From assembly GCF_000002235.5 (NCBI RefSeq), contig NW_022145599.1, positions 23,148,879-23,212,878 on the forward strand: a stretch of DNA of 64,000 bases. Reading direction: 5' to 3'. The DNA comes from Strongylocentrotus purpuratus (taxonomy: Eukaryota; Echinodermata; Echinoidea; Camarodonta; Strongylocentrotidae). Positions 19,786-28,529 of the stretch are shown here, in pieces. Numbering within the stretch: the first letter of the stretch is position 1; each line of letters starts with the position of its first letter. The notes beneath the pieces were generated by a model. That model did not search any database. It saw only the letters and a list, made by a program, of their open reading frames with translations, and was not told the origin of the DNA. The position numbers and the translations under genes were made by a program.

Positions 19786-22527
19786 TCAAAATGCAATTTC
19801 CATTGCAACCATACCAAACCTGTATCTCTGATTACCAAAAATACCGTTATTTCCTCTTCCTTTCTTCGTTATGCCAGAATCAAAAAATTCAACTTCCCTA
19901 ATAAAGTGCACAAACTCCCCATTATGGCTTATTTTGGGCCAAAAAGGCGCAGATTTCCAAACTGGTACAATGAGAGTACCTTGCGCTTTTTCCTTCATTA
20001 TTTTTACTATAGTCTGTCCGACTAGTCTTGGTGGCGGCACCCACCAATTTCTGCCTTCCTTCCAACTTTGACTGAAAGCATCAATACCGTTTGTTTGGCT
20101 ACACCACCATCTGGAGTTGAATTTTGTACATTTAGCATTGTACTCGTTAGCAAATCTATCGATATCATATGGACCCCATTTCGAATCCAAGTATCCGAAT
20201 ATCTCATCTGTGATAAACCAATCATCACTATCTCCTCTCCTACTTAAATTATCAGCTTTGCAATTTGTTTCTCTCCTTATCCATACCGGATCTACAGTAA
20301 TATTGCTAGATTCACATTTATTATGAATACTGATAGCCTGTTCTTGCAATTCACTCTTCTTACTGCCCTTCTTTAGTATAGACACAACATTCTTATTGTC
20401 TGTGTTCAACTGAACATTCTGCCCCTTCAGTTCTCTTTCAAATGAAAACAAAGTTCGTTTCATGGCTTCTAATTCTCTCCAAGTGGAGCTCTTAACGGCT
20501 TCTACGTTTGACCAACTGCCCACAAGCTCTAAATCTTCTTTCTCGGCTACAAATCCGCCGAAACCTGTTTCAGAAGCATCTGTAAACATGGTATATGCGA
20601 CAAACGGCAACCTCTTTATCTCTATCCCGTTTATTCTTTCAACATGGTGCAACCAGAATTTCAATTCGTCTTTTGCTTCTCTTCCGACCTTTATCGGTGC
20701 CTGCCAACTGGCCTTCGTGTTCAGACTGTTACAAATATTCCTTGTTCTTATTTGAACTATTTGACCCATTGCGGTGTGCATTGAGCTAATTTGACCTGCT
20801 ACTCTAGCCAATTCCTTCACATGCACTATGTCGTTATTACTTTGCATCCTGTCTAATAGATTCTCTATGTTCTTCTTCAACTTCCCCACTCTTCTCTGAG
20901 AGATATACACTTTGTTTTCTGAGGTTACCCAATCTAATCCCAACCACGTCTGTCTCGTTGTGGGATTCCAATTGCATTTTTCCTCCGCTACTAGAAAACC
21001 CAACTGTTTTAACTCTTCCCTGATCTGTCTGCTTAGTGTAATAGCAGACATCCTATCTTTGCAAATTACCAAGCCATCATCCAAATACATAATCACATTA
21101 TTTCCCTGCGATCTCCAATGAGCAATTACAGGTCTTGTCAATTTTGTGAAAATATAACCTGCTGTGGAAATACCAAATGGTAGAACATTGAATATGAAAT
21201 ATCTCTTTTGATCTTCGTAATCCCAAGAGAAACCTAGATAGGTTCTGTGTTCTCTGAATATCTCAACATGATGGTAAGCAGATTTCAAGTCAAAAGTGAA
21301 CATATAATCATCTTCTTCTATCATTTCCTTTGCTATATCCTCACCTTCATATCTTACCTTTTGCTTAAAAAGATGTGGATTTATGTTTCTACAATCCAGA
21401 ACTAATCTCGGTTTTTCTTTGTTTCCTGCAACTGTCAGTGGATTTATTACTTCAGGTTTTTGGAAAACTTCAGTAACACATCCTTTCCTTGTTAGATTCT
21501 GTATTTCCTTTCCTACAAATTCTGCGTTTTGAATAGCAGACCTATTATTCTTACTTTCGGTTTTCTTGGGGCGAGTTATGAATGGTATTTTATACCCTTC
21601 AGAAATGATATCCAATATGAATTCGTTAGTTCCGATTTCTTTCCATTTATCTTTTGCCGATTTAAGCCTTCCAACCGGAGTAACAACTTTGCAATTCTTT
21701 TCAGAATTTAGCCTTGACTCTGTGGAGTCATTCTTGTCTGCAAATGCATTCCTCTTATGAACCTTCATATCATTCAACTGAATATCAAATGAATTTTTAC
21801 TTATCTTTTCATTTCTTGCTTCTCTGCTTGATGCCAGCTCCCTGCATTCGAACCTCCAATGCCCGAATTTACCACAGGCGAAGCATGCTCCCGTTTTCCT
21901 CTTGAAATCCCATCCCTCTGTCTTGGAGCTAGGATTTGACCATGGCCTTGAAGACTGCTGAGATGCTGGTTGACGATCTGTTGGATAGGGACGTATCTGA
22001 TTGCGTGAAGCTATCTTCCTTCGAGGCGCTTGATTCATCTTGCGTTTCGCTCTGGCCTCCGCCTTCCAGATTCTTTTCTCGTCGTCCGAATCCCGAGCGA
22101 GGCTATTGGTTTCATATTCAGAAACTGTAAGCCATCCAAAAGGTGATTGATCAGCAAGCTTGATGATTTTCTGCCTATGCTCTAAAATGTCTTTACCTTC
22201 GGCGATTTTGTTCTGTGCTGCCGTAGAAGCTCTGCTCAAATCTGCGTCTTTCTTCAGCAAAGATTCTGCTTCAGACAACTTCTGATAAACCTTGGTATTG
22301 CTCTTGTACTGCTCCTCGTTTCCCTTCTTTTTAAACTTGTACGTCGTGTTGGTTATTTCCTCCATCTTTGATAGCTGTACTTCGCTCATAGCCATTTGTG
22401 AATCGTTTATGTCCTTCTGGAAATGATTAAGCTTATCTGAAACGAGCGTTTCTAATTTATCCAGTAATGTATTCTGTGAATCCCTCACTTCGCCGCGGAC
22501 AAGCTCGGCAATGTCCATCGGCTCCAT
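19786..22527 (-). CDS. Gag-RT-RNase H polyprotein of DIRS-order retrotransposon
   Basis: Intact 913-residue ORF. Residues 1-110 are charged and probably coiled-coil (gag-like), followed by a zinc knuckle CX2CX4HX4C at Cys215, Cys218, His223, Cys228. The reverse transcriptase spans about 360-560, with the first catalytic Asp at 413 (TFDLKSAYHH), the LPFGIS block at 449-454 and YLDD at 481-484. RNase H follows, with Asp650, Glu685, Asp710 and Asp759. Residues 780-880 (the KWGPYDIDRFA, FNSRWW and NWWVPPP blocks) form the conserved C-terminal domain seen in DIRS/Ngaro proteins. Fusion of gag to RT in one frame is worth noting, since many relatives use separate ORFs. The absence of stops suggests a young insertion. 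Confidence 0.93.
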   Translation of the reverse strand: MEPMDIAELVRGEVRDSQNTLLDKLETLVSDKLNHFQKDINDSQMAMSEVQLSKMEEITNTTYKFKKKGNEEQYKSNTKVYQKLSEAESLLKKDADLSRASTAAQNKIAEGKDILEHRQKIIKLADQSPFGWLTVSEYETNSLARDSDDEKRIWKAEARAKRKMNQAPRRKIASRNQIRPYPTDRQPASQQSSRPWSNPSSKTEGWDFKRKTGACFACGKFGHWRFECRELASSREARNEKISKNSFDIQLNDMKVHKRNAFADKNDSTESRLNSEKNCKVVTPVGRLKSAKDKWKEIGTNEFILDIISEGYKIPFITRPKKTESKNNRSAIQNAEFVGKEIQNLTRKGCVTEVFQKPEVINPLTVAGNKEKPRLVLDCRNINPHLFKQKVRYEGEDIAKEMIEEDDYMFTFDLKSAYHHVEIFREHRTYLGFSWDYEDQKRYFIFNVLPFGISTAGYIFTKLTRPVIAHWRSQGNNVIMYLDDGLVICKDRMSAITLSRQIREELKQLGFLVAEEKCNWNPTTRQTWLGLDWVTSENKVYISQRRVGKLKKNIENLLDRMQSNNDIVHVKELARVAGQISSMHTAMGQIVQIRTRNICNSLNTKASWQAPIKVGREAKDELKFWLHHVERINGIEIKRLPFVAYTMFTDASETGFGGFVAEKEDLELVGSWSNVEAVKSSTWRELEAMKRTLFSFERELKGQNVQLNTDNKNVVSILKKGSKKSELQEQAISIHNKCESSNITVDPVWIRRETNCKADNLSRRGDSDDWFITDEIFGYLDSKWGPYDIDRFANEYNAKCTKFNSRWWCSQTNGIDAFSQSWKEGRNWWVPPPRLVGQTIVKIMKEKAQGTLIVPVWKSAPFWPKISHNGEFVHFIREVEFFDSGITKKGRGNNGIFGNQRYRFGMVAMEIAF

Positions 22528-22566
22528 CGTATAGTAGCTGTCGCTCCTGGCTCGGTCCCCGTAGTC

Positions 22567-22804
22567 GTGTCGTGTATCTAGTGTCTGACAAAGCTAGAAT
22601 GGCTACCACGCCCATTTCCCTCTCTTATTATGCCTTTCTGAACATTCCTTTCCTTCTCAAAACAATAACTTACACCTGCCTAAGTTATTCAAACCATCCC
22701 GCTTCGCGGAATCGTGGCGTCTCGCCACTCCCATTACGTAATCATTAAACGGATCCGCATATACAACATTTTCCTGCTATACGTTGTACCGCAGGAAAAT
22801 ACAA
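22567..22804 (-). repeat. Split direct repeat A1 (outer end)
   Basis: 238-bp copy of 18070-18307; it begins 39 bases upstream of the polyprotein start. It carries the same hairpins at 22699-22709, 22714-22728, 22733-22742 and 22768-22800. It probably contains the promoter, though no TATA-like box is decisive. Right junction with satellite D is at 22804/22805. Confidence 0.9.
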
Positions 22805-23150
22805 TTATCTGTATAGCATTCCAAAAATTTGAGTCTATCTGTTATATTGTAATTGACTGAATTTTTTTTTTTTTTTTGAGCGGGAATGTCAAAACCCTCT
22901 TTGCCATTTAATATTATTGTACTCCGAAATGACGTTATTGCTGTTAAGCATCATCTCAGAGTCTGCTTTAACATGCATACATTTTTCTCCTCCGCACAAC
23001 AAATCTCTTTGTTTTGCAAAACTCCTGTGTCAATCACAGAATCCATTGTTATAGACTGAACTAGTTTTGATGAGCGGGAATGTCAAATCCCTCTTTGCCA
23101 TTTAATAATCGTACTCCGATTTGTCATTATTGTTATCAAGCATTTTGTTT
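22805..23150 (+). repeat. Satellite D, remainder after the retrotransposon
   Basis: Resumes with TTATCTGTATAGC, the sequence expected to follow CTTTATCAATAA in the sister units. It contains GTCAAAACCCTCTTTGCC twice, with TTTAATATTATTGTACTCCG, and ends near 23150 where LINE sequence begins. Confidence 0.75.
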
Positions 23151-23395
23151 CTTCCCAGCCCCTCTATTTTGCGTGTCAAAAATACACCCTTTACTCGGGC
23201 GGTCGGGCTCCGCTCTGTTGCTCCTAAGCAATTATTGTAACTGTGACCAAGATGGGTCTTATTGTATTTTCATTTGTGTTATATTTTGAAGTTACCCGCA
23301 CACTTGCACTTCGTACACACACAAACGCACCAGCATCACACATGCAGTTGTTCATCCTCCAAATTTTCGGTACTTTACATAATACGTATCGTTAA

Positions 23396-24460
23396 ATGAA
23401 TTCGCACGCGCACACTCCCGATATTCTTGTCGACGATATAAACGAGAGCAAATACTACACACCCCAAGAATTCAAAAATTCATTTTCTTACAAACCAGAC
23501 AATATTTCACTTTTACATATAAACTCCAGAAGTCTGAACAAAAATTTCGAATACGTTGAAAACCTTTTACACTCTTTAAATAATTTTGCATTTTTCGTCA
23601 TTGGAATAAGTGAGACATGGTTACATCAGAATTCTCCAGATATGTTCAATTTGCCTAATTATAAGTTGATTAGGGCGGACCGCAAAGGAAGAAGAGGTGG
23701 CGGTGTTGCGTTTTATATTACACAAAACATAAACTTCAAAATCCGTTCAGATATTAAACTAACACAAGCAGAATCTTTATTTATCGAAATTAATAACTCA
23801 AATGCCAAAAATGTCATCATAGGTTTGATTTATAGACCCCCTGATTCTAATTGTGATTTATTCTGTGACGAACTGGATTTTTACCTTCATAAAATAGGGG
23901 ATGAAAATAAACACAATTTTATCCTTGGTGACTTTAACATCAACTTCTCACCCTCATCTGATAACAGTAACTCAACCAATTGTATGCAGTTGATGCATTC
24001 ATACGGCTTTTTTTCGATTATTAATAAACCCACCAGAATAAATCCACATTCATCAACTCAGATTGACAATATTTTTTCAAACGTACATAACAACAAAACC
24101 ATCGGTGGAATATTGTGTTCTGAAGTGTCGGATCACCTACCCATATTTTTAACTTGTGAATGCAAACTATCTGGCCGTAAATCACTTGATGAGCTTATAT
24201 ATCGCAAAGAATCCAAACGTAATATAGAACTGCTGAAACAGGATTTATTTTTCGAGGGATGGGCTGAGGTATATAGTGTAAATGATGTCAATACTGCATA
24301 TAAACATTTTAGTAACAAATTGCAATATTATTATGAAAAGAATATTCCTTTAGGCAAAATGAGTAATAAGCGAAATAAACCCTTGGATAACGAAAGGTTT
24401 ATTGAAATCAATACAAACACGCAATCGCCTCTACAAATTACATTTACACAATCCAACTGA
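23396..24460 (+). CDS. LINE APE-type endonuclease region
   Basis: 354-residue frame encoding the apurinic-like endonuclease that nicks target DNA to prime reverse transcription. All catalytic motifs are in place: Asn43 (HINSRS), Glu73 (ISETWL), Tyr146 (LIYRPP), Asp179 and Asn181 (LGDFNIN), Asp224 (IDNIF), and Ser245-Asp246-His247 (SDHLP). The last ~20 residues, after PLDNERF, are out of frame because of an indel near 24400, so the native protein continues in the frame of 24402-24635. The start is the first Met in the frame after the leader; a more upstream start is not possible because of the TAA at 23393-23395. Confidence 0.85.
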   Translation: MNSHAHTPDILVDDINESKYYTPQEFKNSFSYKPDNISLLHINSRSLNKNFEYVENLLHSLNNFAFFVIGISETWLHQNSPDMFNLPNYKLIRADRKGRRGGGVAFYITQNINFKIRSDIKLTQAESLFIEINNSNAKNVIIGLIYRPPDSNCDLFCDELDFYLHKIGDENKHNFILGDFNINFSPSSDNSNSTNCMQLMHSYGFFSIINKPTRINPHSSTQIDNIFSNVHNNKTIGGILCSEVSDHLPIFLTCECKLSGRKSLDELIYRKESKRNIELLKQDLFFEGWAEVYSVNDVNTAYKHFSNKLQYYYEKNIPLGKMSNKRNKPLDNERFIEINTNTQSPLQITFTQSN

Positions 24461-24635
24461 CACTAACCTAAACACATATAAAATTTATCGAAACAAATTA
24501 ACAAAACTTATCCGTACATCCCGTAGATTGCATTTTTCTAATAAAATAAAAAAAGGCCAGTTCAAACACAACTGCAACTTGGAAAATTATCAAAGAGGTA
24601 ATGGGAAAAAAAACGAATCCCCCACCCACGGATAA
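24402..24635 (+). pseudogene. LINE linker between endonuclease and RT (shifted frame)
   Basis: 77-residue frame with the LYKLHLHNPTD..YKIYRNKLTKLIR block that normally lies between endonuclease and RT in CR1-like proteins. It is in frame with neither neighbour: indels near 24400 and near 24570 isolate it. The RT frame is recovered at TWKIIKEVMG (about 24578-24606). Confidence 0.7.
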
Positions 24636-26223
24636 TATCACATTAAATGGCACTAAAATACATGATCCTAGTCTTCATGCAAATTCATTTAACTCATTTT
24701 TTACGAATATCGGCCCTGAACTCGCCAGCAAAATTAATAGAACTCACGCACACTTTAAAGACTATCTTTCCAATCAAAACCAAGAGTCTCTCTTTTTAAA
24801 TCCGACAAATCCTAGCGAAATTATTAACATTACCCAATCTCTTAACAACTCAAAATCGCACGGTTTTGATAAAATAAGTATGTTTCTCCTAAAAGAAATA
24901 ATGTATCCACTTGCAAAGCCTTTAAGTCACATATTTAATCACTCGTTATCGCAAGGTGTTTTCCCTGATCTATTAAAACTAGCTAAAGTCAACCCCATTC
25001 TCAAAAAAGATGATCCTCACGAAATTAGTAACTATCGTCCAATTTCCCTACTCCCAAGTATATCCAAAGTCTTAGAAAAGATCGTTCATAACAGGCTACA
25101 CAAATTTATCACTAAACACAAAATACTCAATTCAAATCAATATGGCTTCAGAACAAATTACTCAACTGACTTAGCATTAATTCAAATTTATGACAAAATT
25201 ACAAGTGCCATAGCTAACAAAGAGCATGTTATAGGTATATTCTGTGACTTGAGTAAAGCATTTGATACGCTCAATCACGCTATTCTACTCTCCAAACTCA
25301 GTCATTACGGAATTCGGGGTCAGCCACTCTTATGGTTTAAAGATTATTTAACAAACAGAAGACAATATGTTACATTTAATAGTTATGATTCTGATCCTCT
25401 TTTAATTCAATGCGGTGTTCCTCAAGGCTCCATCTTAGGTCCACTGTTATTTCTTCTTTACGTAAATTATATTATCAATACATTCCCCCTTCTTTCTTTT
25501 ATCTTATTTGCCGATGATACAAATATCTTTTATTCCCATAAAGACCTTAATTCGTTAAACAATACTTTGAATTATGAAATTAACAAAGTATCAGATTGGT
25601 TTAAATCCAATAAACTTTCACTTAATACAAAAAAGATTCATTTCATGTATTTTAAACATCATTCTCATAATACAGAAACACCTATATATATTAAAATCGA
25701 TGGTATGCTACTAGAGAAGAAAACTAATTCCAAGTTTTTGGGTGTTCTTATAGATGAAACCTTGACTTGGAATGATCATTTACACCAAGTTACAATGTGC
25801 ATTTCCAAAAGTATTGGAATAATCTCCAAGTTAAAGTTTCTTCTACCCCATGCAACCTTATTCCTACTATATAATTCGCTAGTTCTCCCGTATATAACAT
25901 ATTGTAATAGCGTATGGGCAAATTGTGGTTCGACAAAAATCAATTCTATTTTCAAACTGCAAAAGAAAGCCGTACGTATTTGTACAGGTTCGCATTTCTT
26001 AGCTCACACTGATCCTTTATTCTATAAACTTAAAACACTAAAAATTTTCGATCTGAACACTACTCAAGTAGCAGTTATTATGTTTAAGTACATAAATAAT
26101 CTGCTTCCACCATCCTTTGATAACATGTTTAGGTTTAATAATTCCGTTCATTCATACTCTACTCGCATATCTGAAAACTTCCATCTTACAAACCCCATAT
26201 CAATAACACACAAAATCTGTTAG
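24601..26223 (+). CDS. LINE reverse transcriptase region
   Basis: 540-residue frame encoding the RT. Motifs in order: NYRPISLLP (144-152), QYGFR (180-184), the first catalytic Asp216 (CDLSKAFDT), GVPQGSILGPLLF (272-284) and the catalytic FADD at 303-306, then the thumb region (KSNKLSLN, SKFLGVLID). One residue stands out: in the normally conserved YVND segment the Asp is Tyr290 (YVNYI). The frame ends early at 26223 because of a one-base shift; the native C terminus continues in the next frame to the TAG at 26342-26344. The true start is upstream, in the linker; Met1 here is only the first Met of the frame. Non-functional as it stands. Confidence 0.87.
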   Translation: MGKKTNPPPTDNITLNGTKIHDPSLHANSFNSFFTNIGPELASKINRTHAHFKDYLSNQNQESLFLNPTNPSEIINITQSLNNSKSHGFDKISMFLLKEIMYPLAKPLSHIFNHSLSQGVFPDLLKLAKVNPILKKDDPHEISNYRPISLLPSISKVLEKIVHNRLHKFITKHKILNSNQYGFRTNYSTDLALIQIYDKITSAIANKEHVIGIFCDLSKAFDTLNHAILLSKLSHYGIRGQPLLWFKDYLTNRRQYVTFNSYDSDPLLIQCGVPQGSILGPLLFLLYVNYIINTFPLLSFILFADDTNIFYSHKDLNSLNNTLNYEINKVSDWFKSNKLSLNTKKIHFMYFKHHSHNTETPIYIKIDGMLLEKKTNSKFLGVLIDETLTWNDHLHQVTMCISKSIGIISKLKFLLPHATLFLLYNSLVLPYITYCNSVWANCGSTKINSIFKLQKKAVRICTGSHFLAHTDPLFYKLKTLKIFDLNTTQVAVIMFKYINNLLPPSFDNMFRFNNSVHSYSTRISENFHLTNPISITHKIC

Positions 26224-26344
26224 ACATTCTGGCCCGGACATTTGGAATGATTTACCCGACAACATAAAGTCTTGTTCAACCATCTACTCCTTAAAAGCTA
26301 CACTTAAACGACAAATAATACAATGCTCCCCCTCTCTAAATTAG
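26224..26344 (+). pseudogene. LINE RT C-terminal tail (shifted frame)
   Basis: After the premature TAG at 26221-26223, the +1-shifted frame reads the VRHSGPDIWNDLP block and ends KRQIIQCSPSLN-stop at 26344. This block is a recognised C-terminal signature of CR1-group LINEs. Confidence 0.75.
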
Positions 26345-26738
26345 TATAACAAAACCGTGACTTATTTATTCTTTATCATGCAACTGCTCACTGCACCTGC
26401 ACTTGCACCGCACCCTCTTGATCACTCAGTTTTTCGAAGAGAGTTATGTCGCCAATTCTTTTTACGAGGCCGCCATCCATCTCCAGCCTAACCGCTCACG
26501 ATGGTGGTCTCCTGCGTTCCGAATTACCTCTCTAATTTATTGAAAATATTTCATATTTCTTATGTTATTGTATGCTTCGTACATGTTTATCGAATGATAT
26601 AATTGTACATGATTTTTCATTTAATTACTTTTGTAAACATTGTATTCATTGTATTTGTTATTGTTCGAAATTTTGTACTTTGACTTTGAATTTGTATATT
26701 TTTGAACGCAGAAATAAAATCAATCAAACAAACAAACA

Positions 26739-27148
26739 GACATCTGAGCTGGTCATTTACAAAACCGTATTGCCCTAGTTTTCACTAGCAGTGGGAACGA
26801 AGGGGGTATATTCTTTGTATTTTCCTTGGTCTCCCTGCTCGTATAGACTTTGCGTGTAGAGACGAGTGAAAATATACCTTTGTATTTTCCACGGTCTCGC
26901 ATCCGGGCCATATTTTGTCATTTTCATTGCGCATCTATTATGCGTACGAGAACCTGCGCATTTTGCGCGCACTCTATTGTGACGTAATAATCACACCAAA
27001 TGCACACTGTTTGCAGTGTATCGAAAATTTCGTCAAGCACTGGATGCACAGTGCTGGTTTGACAAAGCTTGTTCAGTTCTTTGAGATTATCATGGTGGAT
27101 TTCTGTATTTGCTCTAGATGTCTGATTTGGATTTCGGCTTTACTTTCG
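26739..27148. other. Unassigned segment between LINE and terminal hairpin
   Basis: About 400 bp with CTTTGTATTTTCC repeated at 26812-26824 and 26879-26891, and GCGCAT/GCGCGC-rich patches. No recognised gene. Possibly part of the same inserted unit as the hairpin that follows. Confidence 0.4.
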
Positions 27149-27248
27149 GGGGATATCAGAAATATTTACCGCGCTAAGACCATATTGCCCTCGTCTTTCG
27201 ACTCGGGGCAATATGATCTGAGCTTGGTCAATATTTCTGATATACCCC
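27149..27248. repeat. 100-bp foldback: 42-bp arms, 15-base loop
   Basis: Arms 27149-27190 and 27206-27248 are inverted copies with few mismatches (GGGGATATCAGAAATATT against its complement; CATATTGCCC against GGGCAATATG). The loop TCGTCTTTCGACTCG has its own short TCG/CGA pairing. It lies just before satellite B resumes. Confidence 0.7.
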
Positions 27249-27261
27249 TCAAGGCCAGTCA

Positions 27262-28185
27262 ATATTATATAATTATATACTTCAACGAAAACAGGGTGCA
27301 CAAATTCTAGCAGCCGACATTAAAAAGGTCTTATTTGAGCGCATATCAACCAATGTCCAGAACAAATATTTTAGTTAGTAGCGCATAACATGTAGAGTAT
27401 GTAGGTGAAGGGGTGTCGGTCTATAATACATTCGCCGCTAATTACCATTTGCTTTAAATGAGCTGAAACTCACATGAAATGTAGATTATTATATACTTCA
27501 GCGAATACGGGGTAAACAAATTCTAGCAGCCGACATTAAAAAGGTCTTATTTGAGCGCATATCAACCAATGTCCAGAACAAATATTTTAGTTAGTAGCGC
27601 ATAACATGTAGAGTATATCGGTGAAGGGGTTGTCGGTCTTTAATACATTCGCCTCTAATTCCCATTTGCATTAAATGAGCTGAAACTCACATGAAATAAA
27701 GATTATTATAAACCTCATCGAATACAGGGTACACCAATTCTAGCAGCCGACATTAAAAAGGTCTTATTTGAGCGCATATCAACCAATGTCCAGAACAAAT
27801 ATTTTAGTTAGTAGCGCATAACATGTAGAGTATATCGGGGAAGGGGGTTTCGGCCTTTAATACATTCGCCGCTAATTCCAATTTGCTTCAAATGTGCCTA
27901 AACTCACATGAAATGTAGATTATTATATACCTCATCGAATACGGGGTGCACAACTACTAGCAACCGGCATTAAAAAGGTCTTATTTGAGCGCATATCAAC
28001 CAATGTCCAGAACAAATATTTTAGTTAGTAGCGCATAACATGTAGAGTATATCGGTGAAGGGGTTGTCGGTCTTTAATACATTCGCCTCTAATTCCCATT
28101 TGCATTAAATGAGCTGAAACTCACATGAAATGTAGATTATTATATACTTCAGCGAAAACAGGGTGCACATATTCTAGCAGCCAGG
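27262..28185 (+). repeat. Satellite B array (second block)
   Basis: About four monomers in the same orientation as 9838-14055. The left block ends within the TGTAGATTATT segment and this block begins within the matching ATATACTTC segment, so the two are halves of one interrupted array. Confidence 0.9.
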
Positions 28186-28437
28186 GGCGTCGCTAGACCT
28201 TTTTCAGTGGGGGGGTGTCGAGGCCAACGATTACCGACAAAACTAGCCACCAATTACCGACAAAATTAAATGTCCAATATCTACAAATTCAACCCTATAA
28301 ACCTGGGGCCGAAGGCTAAATTGTTTTTCCTATGGACTATAGTACTTGCATATGCGCAAAATGGTCATTTTCCTCGACGACATAATTATACGAATTATTT
28401 CTTCAATTTAGTCAGCATCATAGCTATATATTTTAAT
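28186..28437. mobile_element. Fragment beginning CAGGGGCGTCGCTAG
   Basis: It starts with the CAGGGGCGTCGCTAG terminus and includes GGGGGTGTCG and two ATTACCGACAAAA blocks, the inverse of which (TTGTCGGTAAAATT) occurs just inside the left end of the 8278 element. It ends where the CAGGCGCGGAGCTAG terminus of the satellite A element begins. No ORF. Confidence 0.45.
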
Positions 28438-28529
28438 GCAGGCGCGGAGCTAGGATCTTATTTTAGGGAGGGGCGGTAGTGAGCAAGAGAATCACTTAAA
28501 AGCAAGCTCATTAGGGGGGGGTGGGTGAT

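Larger units (their letters stand above)
17559..22804 (-). mobile_element. DIRS-order (Ngaro/PAT-like) tyrosine-recombinase retrotransposon
   Basis: A 5.2-kb element on the minus strand. Read in that sense its order is A1 (22804-22567), gag/RT/RNase H ORF, tyrosine recombinase ORF, B1 (18392-18308), A2 (18307-18070), a 426-bp spacer, and B2 (17643-17559). A1 and A2 are 238-bp near-identical copies; B1 and B2 are 85-bp copies. This A1-ORFs-B1-A2-B2 arrangement is the split direct repeat of Ngaro/PAT-like elements, as opposed to the inverted termini of DIRS1. There is no integrase or protease, as expected for the order. It interrupts satellite D, and the empty site can be read from the sister unit at 16148-16164. 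Replication would pass through a circular DNA inserted by the recombinase. Confidence 0.9.
23151..26738 (+). mobile_element. CR1/Jockey-group LINE, near full-length, frameshifted
   Basis: One non-LTR retrotransposon copy with a ~245-bp leader, endonuclease, linker, reverse transcriptase, C-terminal tail and a 3' UTR ending AAATAAAATCAATCAAACAA (tail about 26715-26738). The coding sequence is broken by three frameshifts: near 24400, near 24570 and near 26218. After the last, the frame ending at 26344 carries the RHSGPDIWNDLP block typical of CR1-group C termini. No ORF1/gag-like ORF is visible upstream, so it is either 5'-truncated or belongs to a lineage lacking it. Left boundary is estimated from where satellite D stops. 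No target duplication identified. Confidence 0.85.

Noticed and set aside
19871..22130. Plus-strand ORFs across the retrotransposon
   Set aside because: Shadows of the 913-residue minus-strand polyprotein, with no domain of their own.
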